64,000 nt of DNA from Thermomonas haemolytica (lineage in GTDB: Bacteria > Pseudomonadota > Gammaproteobacteria > Xanthomonadales > Xanthomonadaceae): contig NZ_SMAP01000009.1 in NCBI RefSeq assembly GCF_004346265.1, positions 1 through 64,000 of the forward strand. Reading direction: 5' to 3'. Made by a program: the position numbers and the translations under genes. The notes beneath the pieces were generated by a model. The model had not been told where the DNA came from. It searched no databases and saw only the letters and a list, made by a program, of their open reading frames with translations. This document shows, piece after piece, positions 1 through 7,923 of the stretch (the stretch's first letter is position 1; every line of letters starts with the position of its first letter).

Positions 1-54
1 GATCGGCCTCAGCGCCTCTCCTCTCCACCCGTCCGCCGCAGCGTCCGAGTGAGC

Positions 55-115
55 CGCCCATCATACAGGGGTTTCGACTGCTGTCAACACCCCGCAATGG
101 ACTTTTTTACCGCCT
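55..115 (-). promoter_or_regulatory. Strong sigma-70 promoter reading out of the left edge (probable rRNA operon promoter)
   Basis: On the minus strand TTGACA (82-87) and TATGAT (60-65) are separated by 16 nt. A GC-rich discriminator follows (GGGCGG), and there is an A-rich stretch (GGTAAAAAAGTCC, 104-116) just upstream of the -35 that resembles an UP element. These are the marks of a growth-rate-regulated stable-RNA promoter. Transcription would start near 53 and run leftward out of the window, so no 16S sequence is visible. tyrS lying beside an rRNA operon is a gene order I recall from Xanthomonadaceae. The promoter itself is seen; the rRNA operon is inferred. Confidence 0.7.
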
Positions 116-166
116 CCCCGCCCCGGAACCCACGGCCCCTCGGCAAGGGCGCGCATCTTCCTCCAT

Positions 167-180
167 CCAATCGCGATTGG
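167..180. other. Perfect 14-bp palindrome CCAATCGCGATTGG upstream of the stable-RNA promoter
   Basis: The palindrome is centred about 120 bp upstream of the predicted start of the leftward promoter and lies between it and the tyrS stop codon. It could be a regulator site or chance. There is no U-tract, so it is not an obvious terminator for tyrS. The rest of 1-253 holds no gene that I can support. Confidence 0.35.
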
Positions 181-253
181 GAAGTCTTGACGTCACTGCG
201 ACGGATCGTGCATTGCGCGCGCGTTCATGCCTCGCAGGCACATCGAGCCCGGC

Positions 254-1486
254 TCATGCGCCGGCAATCAGGCGCACGCGGGCGAAGTTGCGCTTGCCCA
301 CTGCCAGTACGCCCTCGAACCCCGGCAGGAAGACGCGGGCCGCGTCCTCGAACACCTCGCCATCCACGCGCACGGCGCGTTCCTTGAGCTTGCGGTTGGC
401 CTCGGAGTTGCTGGGCATCAGCCCGGCCGCGACCAGCAGCGCGGCGATGCGCAGCCCCTCGGCCGGCACCGCCACGTCCTGCAACGGCAGGCTGGACAGG
501 TCACCCTCGCCGCGCACCGCGGCGTGCCAGCCGGCAATCGCGCGCTCGGCCTCCTCCGCACCATGGAAGCGCGCCGCCAGCTCGCGCGCCAGCCGCAGCT
601 TGACGTCGCGCGGGTTCATGCCGGCTGCGACCTCTTCGCGCAACCTCTTCGCCTCGTCGATGCCGATCTCGAAACTGAGCAGGTCGATCCACTTCCACAT
701 CAGCGCATCGCCGATCTTCATCGTCTTGGTGACGATGTCGATCGCCGGCTCGTTGATGCCGATGTAGTTGCCCAGCGATTTCGACATCTTGTGCACGCCG
801 TCGAGGCCTTCCAGCAGCGGCATGGTGAGCACCACCTGCGGCGGCTGCCCGTAGTGCTCCTGCAGGCCGCGTCCCATCAGCAGGTTGAACTTCTGGTCGG
901 TGCCGCCCAGCTCGACATCGGCCTTCAGCGCGACCGAGTCGTAGCCCTGCACCAGCGGATACAGGAACTCGTGGATGGCGATCGGCTGCTGCGCCGCGTA
1001 GCGCTTGGCGAAATCGTCGCGCTCGAGCATGCGCGCCACGGTGTGCTGGGCCGCGAGCCGGATCATGTCGGCGGCGCCCATCTGCCCGAACCACTCGCTG
1101 TTGAAGCGCACCTCGGTGCGCTCGCGGTCGAGCACCTTGAACACCTGCTCGGCGTAGGTCTGCGCGTTGGCCAGCACGTCCTCGCGGGTCAGCGGCTTGC
1201 GGGTGGCGCTCTTGCCGGTGGGGTCGCCGATCATCCCGGTGAAGTCGCCGATCAGGAAGACCACCTGATGCCCGAGGTCCTGGAACTGGCGCATCTTGTT
1301 GAGCAGGACGGTGTGGCCGAGATGCAGGTCGGGCGCGGTGGGGTCGAAGCCGGCCTTGATCCGCAGCGGGCGACCCAGCGCCAGGCGCGCCTGCAGCTCT
1401 TCGCGCTTGAGGATTTCCTCGCTGCCGCGGGCGATCAGGGCAAGGGCCGAAGCGGCATCGGCGGTGACGGGATCGGACACGGGCAC
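254..1486 (-). CDS. tyrS: Tyrosyl-tRNA synthetase
   Basis: Cytoplasmic class I aminoacyl-tRNA synthetase charging tRNA-Tyr. The 410-residue product has the HIGH-type signature HLGH at about 55-58 and the KMSKS loop at 233-237. A C-terminal S4-type RNA-binding domain (about 340-408) carries a typical [17 protein letters not shown] stretch. The length fits the TyrS form that uses KMSKS rather than the shorter KFGKT form. The gene is divergent from the downstream-numbered M23 peptidase and reads toward the leftward stable-RNA promoter. The start ATG at 1486 precedes a short non-conserved leader; MTADAAS-like alternatives are not available. Confidence 0.97.
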   Translation of the reverse strand: MPVSDPVTADAASALALIARGSEEILKREELQARLALGRPLRIKAGFDPTAPDLHLGHTVLLNKMRQFQDLGHQVVFLIGDFTGMIGDPTGKSATRKPLTREDVLANAQTYAEQVFKVLDRERTEVRFNSEWFGQMGAADMIRLAAQHTVARMLERDDFAKRYAAQQPIAIHEFLYPLVQGYDSVALKADVELGGTDQKFNLLMGRGLQEHYGQPPQVVLTMPLLEGLDGVHKMSKSLGNYIGINEPAIDIVTKTMKIGDALMWKWIDLLSFEIGIDEAKRLREEVAAGMNPRDVKLRLARELAARFHGAEEAERAIAGWHAAVRGEGDLSSLPLQDVAVPAEGLRIAALLVAAGLMPSNSEANRKLKERAVRVDGEVFEDAARVFLPGFEGVLAVGKRNFARVRLIAGA

Positions 1487-1586
1487 TTCTCTCCGGCGGC
1501 CGCAGGTGCCGCATTCATGTTTGTGGGGGTTGGCGTTAACCGGGCGTTAAACCGTGAAGCAGAAAAACTTTCGCAGATTCAACGGG

Positions 1587-1615
1587 TTGACGCACCTTTC
1601 ACGCATGTCTATGGT
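1587..1615 (+). promoter_or_regulatory. Sigma-70 promoter of the M23 peptidase gene
   Basis: TTGACG (1587-1592) and TATGGT (1610-1615) are separated by exactly 17 nt. The predicted start near 1622 gives a leader of about 30 nt to the ATG at 1653. This decides the start codon of the following gene, because the upstream in-frame ATG at 1554 would lie before the promoter. Confidence 0.65.
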
Positions 1616-1652
1616 AGCGCGTCGATGCTTTCGCGACGCAGGGGACGATGAT

Positions 1653-3125
1653 ATGACGGATTCGAACCATGACGCCGTGCTCCAGGGCAACCTCGAGCGT
1701 GCGCGCGTCAATGCCGACCGTCGTCCCGATCCCGCTGCGCCGCATCCGTTCAAGGGCCGCTGGTCGCGCCGCCAGTGGGCGCATGCCAGCGTGCTCACCA
1801 CCATTGGCGTGCTGCTGGCCGCGATCGTGCCCGGCTTCTCCAGCGTGCTCGACACCCACAACGGCCCACAGCTGCAGAAGATGACGCTGCAGCTGACCCT
1901 GCCGAAGCTGTCGCGGCGCGCGAGCAAGGCCACCGACGACCACTGGCAGACGGTGACGCTCAAGCCCGGCCAGACCCTGAGCGGGGTGTTCGAGGAACTG
2001 GGCATCCCCTACGACCAGCTGGCGCGGGTGATGCAGCACCCGAAGATCAAGCCGACCCTGCGCAGGCTGCGCCCGGGCACCGAGCTGAGCTTCAACCTGC
2101 CGGCCGATGGCAGCGTGCGCGCGATGCGCCTGGAGCCGGGCCCGGGGATCGGCGAACTGCCGATCGAGCTCGAGTTCGACGGCGACGCGTTGCGCGAGCG
2201 CGCGGTGCCGGTGGAAATCACCACCCGCACCGTGGTGCTGACCGGTGAAGTCGGCAAGTCGCTGTTCGCCTCCGCGCGCAAGCTCGGGCTTGGCAGCGCG
2301 CAGATCAACCAGCTCACCGACGAGATGTTCAAGTACGACATCGACTTCGATTCGGACCTGAGCGAGAACGACCGCTTCAGCGTGGTGGTGGACCAGACCT
2401 GGAAGAACGGAGTGCTGGTCAACACCGGGCCGGTGCTGGCGGCCACCTTCACCGTGGATGGCAAGGTGAAAAGCGCCTTCCGCTTCATGCGCGACGGCAA
2501 GCCGGAGTACTTCACCCCGGACGGCCGCTCGCTCAAGCGCCCCTTCATCCGCATGCCGATCCCGTACGCGCGACTGACCTCCGGCTTCGGCGGCCGCAAC
2601 CACCCGATCCTGGGCGCCTTCCGCATGCACAAGGGCGTGGACTACGCCGCCGCCACCGGCACCCCGATCCAGGCCGCGGGCGATGCGCGGGTGGCCTTCG
2701 TCGGCCAGCAGGGCGGCTACGGCAATGTGGTCATCCTCGACCATGGCGGCGGCAAGACCACCCTGTACGGGCACATGTCGCGCTTCGCCAAGATCCACGT
2801 CGGCCAGCGCATCGCGCAGGGCACGGTGATCGGCTACGTGGGCAGCACCGGGCTGGCCACCGGGCCGCACCTGCACTACGAATTCCGGGTCAACGGCGTG
2901 CACATGAACCCGCTGAAGATGACCCTGCCGCCGCCGGCACCGCTGTCCGGCGCCGACCTGGTGGCCTTCAAGAGCGAGACCCACCGCGCGCTGGAGAAGA
3001 TCCACGAGGTCGAGGACGTGGTGTTCCAGCTCGACGACGGCAGCCGCGTGGCCAGCACCGCGCCCGCCGCCAAGGCCACCGCCAAAACCACGGGCAAGAG
3101 CGCCGGCAAGCGCAGCCGCGGCTGA
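1653..3125 (+). CDS. M23 family metallopeptidase (peptidoglycan DD-endopeptidase type), membrane-anchored
   Basis: Predicted envelope endopeptidase of the M23/LytM family, of the MepM/YebA-like multidomain type. The 490-residue protein has one N-terminal membrane segment (about 45-65, [20 protein letters not shown]). Next comes an OapA/LysM-like region ([19 protein letters not shown]) and then the C-terminal peptidase domain. The zinc-site residues are present: HxxxD with H326 and D330, and HxH with H406 and H408. The C-terminus is Lys/Ala-rich. Start chosen at ATG 1653 because AGGGGA lies 8 nt upstream and a good promoter lies between it and the earlier ATG at 1554. The anmK start follows 27 nt after the stop, suggesting co-transcription in cell-wall turnover. 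Confidence 0.9.
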   Translation: MTDSNHDAVLQGNLERARVNADRRPDPAAPHPFKGRWSRRQWAHASVLTTIGVLLAAIVPGFSSVLDTHNGPQLQKMTLQLTLPKLSRRASKATDDHWQTVTLKPGQTLSGVFEELGIPYDQLARVMQHPKIKPTLRRLRPGTELSFNLPADGSVRAMRLEPGPGIGELPIELEFDGDALRERAVPVEITTRTVVLTGEVGKSLFASARKLGLGSAQINQLTDEMFKYDIDFDSDLSENDRFSVVVDQTWKNGVLVNTGPVLAATFTVDGKVKSAFRFMRDGKPEYFTPDGRSLKRPFIRMPIPYARLTSGFGGRNHPILGAFRMHKGVDYAAATGTPIQAAGDARVAFVGQQGGYGNVVILDHGGGKTTLYGHMSRFAKIHVGQRIAQGTVIGYVGSTGLATGPHLHYEFRVNGVHMNPLKMTLPPPAPLSGADLVAFKSETHRALEKIHEVEDVVFQLDDGSRVASTAPAAKATAKTTGKSAGKRSRG

Positions 3126-3151
3126 GCCGACCCGATGCGATACTGCGCGGC

Positions 3152-4282
3152 ATGCCCGCGCCTTCCTCCCGCGCCGAGCTCTTCCTCGGCCTGATCTCCG
3201 GCACCAGCGCCGACGGCATCGATGCCGCGCTGGTGCGCTTCCATGGCGACGGGCCGCACGCGCGCCCGGAACTGCTGCACGGCCGCACCCACGGCTGGGA
3301 CGCCGCGCTGCGCGCGCGCCTGGTCGCGCTGGGCCAGCAGGCGCAGGCGCTGACCCTGGACGCGGTGGGTGAGCTGGACGTGCGCATCGGGCGCGCGTTC
3401 GCGGACGCCGCCAACGCCAGCATCGCCGCCGCTGGCATCGACCGCACGGCGATCGCCGCGATCGGCTCGCATGGGCAGACCCTGCGCCATCGCCCGCAGG
3501 GTGAAGCCCCCTTCACCCTGCAACTGGGCGATGCGCACGTGATCGCCGAACGCTGCGGCCTGCCCGTGGTGGCCGACTTCCGCCGCCGCGACGTCGCCGC
3601 CGGCGGCCACGGCGCGCCGCTGGTGCCGGCCTTCCACGCCGCAGTGCTGCATGCCGCGGACGAAGATCGCGCCGTGCTGAACCTGGGCGGCATCGCCAAC
3701 CTCACCCTGCTACCAGCGCATGGCGACGTGCGCGGGTTCGATACCGGCCCGGCGAACGGGCTGATGGATGCCTGGTGCCTGCGCCACACCGGCCAACCGT
3801 TCGATGCCGGTGGCCGCTTCGCGGCGCAGGGCCGCGTCGATCCCGCGCTGCTGGCGCGGCTGCTGGCGGAGCCGTGGTTCGCGCTGGCGCCGCCCAAGTC
3901 CACCGGGCGCGACCAGTTCCATCTGGATTGGGTCGAAGCTGCGCTGGCCGGCGGTGAATCCCCGGCCGACGTGCAGGCCACGCTGCTGGCGCTGACCGTC
4001 CGAACCGTCGCCGATGCGCTGCACGCAACCCAACCTGCGACGTCGCGGGTGATCGTCTGCGGCGGCGGCGTGCACAACCCGCTGTTGATGGCCGCATTGG
4101 CCGACGCGATGCCCGCAGCGACCATCGAGTCCAGCGCGCTGCACGGGCTGGACCCGGATTTCGTGGAGGCGATGGCCTTCGCCTGGCTGGCACGCGAGCA
4201 TCTGGCCGGGCGTCCCGGCAATCTGCCCGCCGTCACCGGCGCCGCCGGGCCGCGCGTGCTGGGCGCGCTCTACCCGGCCTGA
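3152..4282 (+). CDS. anmK: Anhydro-N-acetylmuramic acid kinase
   Basis: AnmK phosphorylates and opens 1,6-anhydro-MurNAc to MurNAc-6-phosphate during cell-wall recycling. The 376-residue length matches the family. The signature [15 protein letters not shown] is near residues 12-26, and further conserved blocks are [20 protein letters not shown] and the nucleotide-binding [10 protein letters not shown]. The gene follows the M23 peptidase closely and converges with ampG, overlapping its 3' end by 13 nt. The neighbourhood therefore combines cutting, import and phosphorylation of cell-wall fragments. Confidence 0.95.
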   Translation: MPAPSSRAELFLGLISGTSADGIDAALVRFHGDGPHARPELLHGRTHGWDAALRARLVALGQQAQALTLDAVGELDVRIGRAFADAANASIAAAGIDRTAIAAIGSHGQTLRHRPQGEAPFTLQLGDAHVIAERCGLPVVADFRRRDVAAGGHGAPLVPAFHAAVLHAADEDRAVLNLGGIANLTLLPAHGDVRGFDTGPANGLMDAWCLRHTGQPFDAGGRFAAQGRVDPALLARLLAEPWFALAPPKSTGRDQFHLDWVEAALAGGESPADVQATLLALTVRTVADALHATQPATSRVIVCGGGVHNPLLMAALADAMPAATIESSALHGLDPDFVEAMAFAWLAREHLAGRPGNLPAVTGAAGPRVLGALYPA

Positions 4283-5577
4283 GCCGGTGCCGCGGCGAAC
4301 ACCCGCCGGCGCAGCGCCGGCGTCAGCCACGCATACAGCAGCAGCGCCGGCACCAGCGCCAGCACGGTGATGATGAAGTACATGCCATAGCCGGTGGCCA
4401 TCACGATCCCGCCGGCGAAGAAGCCGAGGATCTTGCCCGGCAGGTTCACCAGCGAACTGAGCAGGGCGTACTGGGTGGCGGTGTGCTCGCGGCTGACCAG
4501 GGCCGACAGGAACGCCACCGTGGGCGGCCCGAGCATGCCGAGGGTGAAGTTCTCGGCGGAGATCACCGCGGTCAGCACCCACACATCGCCCTTGTGCACC
4601 ATCAGCAGCAGGTACAGCAGGTTGCAGCTGCCGCACACCAGCATCATCAGCCCGAGCGATTTCCACGCGCCCAGGCGCGCCACCAGGGCGCCGCCGCAGA
4701 ACACGCCGAGGATGCCCACCCACACGCCCCAGAGCTTGGTGATCGAGCCGATCTGGGTCTTGCTGAAGCCCTGATCGAGGTAGAACGGGCTCATGATGCC
4801 GCCCACCGTGGCCTGCTCCGGCACCTTGAACAGCAGGATGAAGGCCAGCAGCGACAGCGCCAGCACAAGGCCGTAGCGGCGGAAGAAATCCGCGAACGGG
4901 TCCACCACCGCATTCGCCATCGCCTCCCGCCACGGGCGCGCCGGCAGCGGCCGCAGCGGCGGCTCGGCCGCCAGCAGGTTGGCCGCCAGCGGCACCAGCA
5001 TCGCCGCCGCCATCGCCACGTACACCAGCCACCAGGCCACGTGGTCGGCCATGATCGCGGCCAGCGCGCCGGCCACGATCAGCCCGATCCGGTAGCCCAG
5101 CGAATAGGTCGCCACCAGCGCGCCCTGGTCCTCGACCGGCGCGATCTCGATCCGGTAGGCATCCACCGCGATGTCCTGGGTGGCACCGAAGAACGCCACC
5201 GCCAGGGTGGCGGCCACGAACGGCCCCAGCTGCGCCGGCGTCAGCGCCGCCATCGCCAGCAGGCTGGCGATGACCCCCAGCTGCGCGGCCAGCAGCCAGC
5301 CGCGGCGGCGTCCCAGACGTGCGAACCCGGGCAGGCGCCAATGGTCGAGCAGCGGCGCCCATACGAACTTGAACGCATACAGCATGCCGGCGCTGGCGAT
5401 CATGGTGATGTCCTTCAGCACGATGCCGAAGTCCTTCAGCCAGAATGCCAACGTGCCCGCCACCAGCAGGAACGGCAGCCCCGAGGAAAAGCCGAAGAAG
5501 AACATGGTGCGCGCCGCCGGCTGCGCGAACGCGCGCCACAGCGAGGGCTTGCGCGCACCGCCCGCCGCCGCGCTCAC
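4270..5577 (-). CDS. ampG: AmpG-family muropeptide MFS transporter
   Basis: Inner-membrane permease predicted to import anhydro-muropeptides (GlcNAc-anhMurNAc peptides). The 435-residue protein has about 12 hydrophobic segments. It shows AmpG-like motifs: [21 protein letters not shown] at the start, [14 protein letters not shown], and [16 protein letters not shown]. Start chosen at GTG 5577, whose TGA overlaps the exoA stop as GTGA; upstream in-frame codons give only low-complexity Arg-rich sequence lying inside exoA. Coupling to exoA suggests one operon. Convergence with anmK fits peptidoglycan recycling. Confidence 0.92.
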   Translation of the reverse strand: MSAAAGGARKPSLWRAFAQPAARTMFFFGFSSGLPFLLVAGTLAFWLKDFGIVLKDITMIASAGMLYAFKFVWAPLLDHWRLPGFARLGRRRGWLLAAQLGVIASLLAMAALTPAQLGPFVAATLAVAFFGATQDIAVDAYRIEIAPVEDQGALVATYSLGYRIGLIVAGALAAIMADHVAWWLVYVAMAAAMLVPLAANLLAAEPPLRPLPARPWREAMANAVVDPFADFFRRYGLVLALSLLAFILLFKVPEQATVGGIMSPFYLDQGFSKTQIGSITKLWGVWVGILGVFCGGALVARLGAWKSLGLMMLVCGSCNLLYLLLMVHKGDVWVLTAVISAENFTLGMLGPPTVAFLSALVSREHTATQYALLSSLVNLPGKILGFFAGGIVMATGYGMYFIITVLALVPALLLYAWLTPALRRRVFAAAPAQAG

Positions 5578-6392
5578 GCCCGGCCCCCGGCGTGGCCGTA
5601 ATCCACCAGCACCGGGGCGTGGTCGGAGAACTTCGGCTCCGGGAAGATCTCGGCGCTGCGGATGCCGGCGGCGATCCCCGGCGTGCACAGCTGGTAATCG
5701 ATCCGCCAGCCGACGTTGTTGGCGCGCGCGGCACCGCGCTGCGACCACCACGAGTACTCCACCGCGTTCGGCTTGACCACGCGAAACGCATCTTTCCAGC
5801 CGTGGGTCGGGGGCACCACCAGGCCATCGTGGCAGCCGTCCGCGATCAGGCTATTGAGCCAGGCGCGCTCGTGCGGCAGGCAGCCGGAGTTCTTCTGGTT
5901 GCCGGTCCAGTTCTTGATGTCGTTCTTGGAACGGACGATGTTCCAGTCCCCGCACAGCACGTACTCGCGGCCGCTGGCGAGCCATTGGTCGAGGATGGGC
6001 CGCAGCCAGGCCATCACTTCTTCCTTGAAGCGCTGGCGCAGCTCGCCGGAACTACCCGACGGAATGTAGAAGCTAACTACCGAAAGATTGCCGAAGCGCG
6101 CCTCGATGTAGCGGCCCTCGTCGTCGAATGGCGCCCAGCCGAGCGCCGTGCGCACCTCGTCCGGCGCGTGGCGGCTGTAGATCGCCACGCCGCTGTAGCC
6201 TTTCTTGGTCGTGGCGTCCTTGAACCACGCCTGGTAGCCGTCGGGACGGAACGCGGCGTCGCTGAGCTGGTGTTCCTGGGCCTTGGTCTCCTGCACGCAC
6301 AGGACGTCCACGTCGCGCGCGGTGAACCAGTCGAAGAAGCCCTTGGAGGCGGCCGACCGCAGGCCGTTGGCGTTGAAGGTGAGGATGCGCAT
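5574..6392 (-). CDS. exoA: Exodeoxyribonuclease III / AP endonuclease
   Basis: Mg-dependent DNA repair nuclease of the xth/ExoA family that cleaves abasic sites and removes 3' blocking groups. The 272-residue product starts MRILTFNANGLRSA. It has LCVQETK (metal-binding Glu), GDWNIVRS, WRIDYQLCTP and the terminal catalytic SDHAPV motif. Start at ATG 6392 is the only one giving the canonical N-terminus. The stop overlaps the ampG GTG start. It is divergent from pyrE across 64 nt. Confidence 0.95.
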   Translation of the reverse strand: MRILTFNANGLRSAASKGFFDWFTARDVDVLCVQETKAQEHQLSDAAFRPDGYQAWFKDATTKKGYSGVAIYSRHAPDEVRTALGWAPFDDEGRYIEARFGNLSVVSFYIPSGSSGELRQRFKEEVMAWLRPILDQWLASGREYVLCGDWNIVRSKNDIKNWTGNQKNSGCLPHERAWLNSLIADGCHDGLVVPPTHGWKDAFRVVKPNAVEYSWWSQRGAARANNVGWRIDYQLCTPGIAAGIRSAEIFPEPKFSDHAPVLVDYGHAGGRA

Positions 6393-6456
6393 CGGCCAAG
6401 GATAGCGGTTCCATGCGCTAACCTTTGCACCCTCCGACGCTCTCGCCCCTCCATCC

Positions 6457-7107
6457 ATGTCCGACCACCGCCACCGTTTCCTGCAGCTGGCCTTGCGCGC
6501 CGAGGCATTGCGCTTTGGCGAATTCACCCTGAAATCCGGCCGCGTCAGCCCGTACTTCTTCAATGCCGGCCGCTTTGACTCCGGCGCCGCTCTGGCCGAA
6601 CTGGCCGCCTGCTACGCCGACGCGGTGGACGCTGAGGCGCTGGACTTCGACCTGCTGTTCGGCCCGGCCTACAAGGGCATCCCGCTGGCCACGGCGCTGG
6701 CCTGCGAGTACGCCCGCCGCGGCCGCGACCTGCCGCTGGCGTTCAACCGCAAGGAAGCCAAGGCGCACGGCGAGGGCGGCAGCCTGATCGGCGCGCCGCT
6801 GGCCGGGCGCCGGGTGCTGGTCGTGGACGACGTGATCACCGCCGGCACCGCGATCCGCGAGGCGCTGGCCATCATCCGCGACGCCGGTGGCATCCCGGCC
6901 GGGATCGTGATCGCGCTCGACCGCCAGGAACGCGTCCGCGAAGACGCGGCCGCATCGGCGGCGCAGGCGGTGGCGGCCGAGCACGCGATCCCGGTCGTGG
7001 CCGTGGCCACCCTGTCCGACCTGCTGGCCTTCGCCGGCGGCAGCGCGGCGCTGGCCGCCCACCGCGATGCCCTGCTCGCCTACCGCGCGCGCTACGGGGT
7101 CGTCTGA
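6457..7107 (+). CDS. pyrE: Orotate phosphoribosyltransferase
   Basis: Catalyses orotate plus PRPP to orotidine-5'-phosphate in UMP synthesis. The 216-residue length matches the enterobacterial-type enzyme. N-terminal FTLKSGRVSPYFFNAG and the PRPP-binding motif VLVVDDVITAGTAIREAL (about 125-142) are present, along with FNRKEAKAHGEGG of the flexible catalytic loop. It is the first gene of a rightward pair with the DUF4124 protein, whose start lies 31 nt after the stop. Confidence 0.97.
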   Translation: MSDHRHRFLQLALRAEALRFGEFTLKSGRVSPYFFNAGRFDSGAALAELAACYADAVDAEALDFDLLFGPAYKGIPLATALACEYARRGRDLPLAFNRKEAKAHGEGGSLIGAPLAGRRVLVVDDVITAGTAIREALAIIRDAGGIPAGIVIALDRQERVREDAAASAAQAVAAEHAIPVVAVATLSDLLAFAGGSAALAAHRDALLAYRARYGVV

Positions 7108-7138
7108 TACGCTCATCGGCAGCCACGGGGGGCCGTCC

Positions 7139-7813
7139 ATGCCGCACCATTTCCGCCTGATCGCCGTCACCGCCCTCGCCCTTGCCGGCGCGGGCCATGC
7201 CGCCGCGCAGACCGCACCGCCACCGCAGAAGAAGATCTATTGCTGGGAGGAAAACGGCCGCAAGGTCTGCGGCGACGCCCTGCCCGCTTCCGCCGCCGAC
7301 AGCGCGCGCACCGAGATCAGCATCAAGAGCGGGCTGCCCACCGCGCAGGTCGGCCGCGCGCTGACCGAGGAAGAGCGCAGCGCCGCGCAGCAGGCGGCCG
7401 ACGCCGCGCGCCGCCAGGCCGAAGCCGATGCCATGCAGAAGCGGCGCGACCTGGCGATGGTCGAGTCGTACATGACCGAAGCCGACCTGCGCCGCGCCTA
7501 TGGCGAGCGCACCGCGCTGCTGGACGAAACCCTGAAGGCCAGCCGGCTGGGCATCACCACCCTGCATGCCAGCCTGCTGTCGCTGCTGCGCCAGGCCGGC
7601 GACCAGGAACTGGCCGGCACCCCGGTCCCGCCGCGGCTCACCCGCTCCATCCTGCAGCAGCATGCCGAGCTGCTGCGCCAGCGCCAGATCCTGCTGGCGC
7701 AGGAGGAAGACCGCGCCGCGCTGGAAAACGAGCTGGCCGACTCCCTGCGCCGCTACCGCGAGATGAAGGGCGGCGCGGCAGCGGCCGCCGCCGCGCCCGC
7801 TTCGGACAAGTAG
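7139..7813 (+). CDS. Exported DUF4124-like protein
   Basis: A 224-residue protein with a clear signal peptide (MPHHFRLIAVTALALAGAGH, cleavage near AAA-Q). A short N-terminal domain, KIYCWEENGRKVCGDALP, looks like DUF4124. The rest is a long Ala/Glu/Arg-rich helical, probably coiled-coil, region of about 130 residues. Function unknown; a periplasmic or envelope location is inferred. Start chosen at ATG 7139, with GGGGGG about 7 nt upstream and because the signal peptide begins there. It follows pyrE and is closed by a hairpin. Confidence 0.8.
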   Translation: MPHHFRLIAVTALALAGAGHAAAQTAPPPQKKIYCWEENGRKVCGDALPASAADSARTEISIKSGLPTAQVGRALTEEERSAAQQAADAARRQAEADAMQKRRDLAMVESYMTEADLRRAYGERTALLDETLKASRLGITTLHASLLSLLRQAGDQELAGTPVPPRLTRSILQQHAELLRQRQILLAQEEDRAALENELADSLRRYREMKGGAAAAAAAPASDK

Positions 7814-7854
7814 GCCGCACCGCTCCAGGTCGCCGCAGGCGCGGCGAACGGCAA

Positions 7855-7874
7855 GGCCCCGCCAGTGCGGGGCC
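7855..7874. terminator. Hairpin between convergent genes
   Basis: GGCCCCGC and GCGGGGCC form an 8-bp perfect stem around a CAGT loop. It lies between the converging DUF4124 and algC genes. There is no U-tract, so it may act as a weak or bidirectional terminator. Confidence 0.5.
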
Positions 7875-7923
7875 AAGACATGAAGGCAGACTCCGAGCAG
7901 CCTCGAAATAGCTCAGAGGAGGC

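Noticed and set aside
187-215. TTGACG at 187-192 as a rightward promoter
   Set aside because: No acceptable -10 lies at 16-18 nt spacing (GCATTG or TGCATT), and it would transcribe into the antisense of tyrS.
1554-1652. Longer N-terminus for the M23 peptidase
   Set aside because: It precedes the TTGACG-N17-TATGGT promoter and lacks a ribosome site; ATG 1653 has both.
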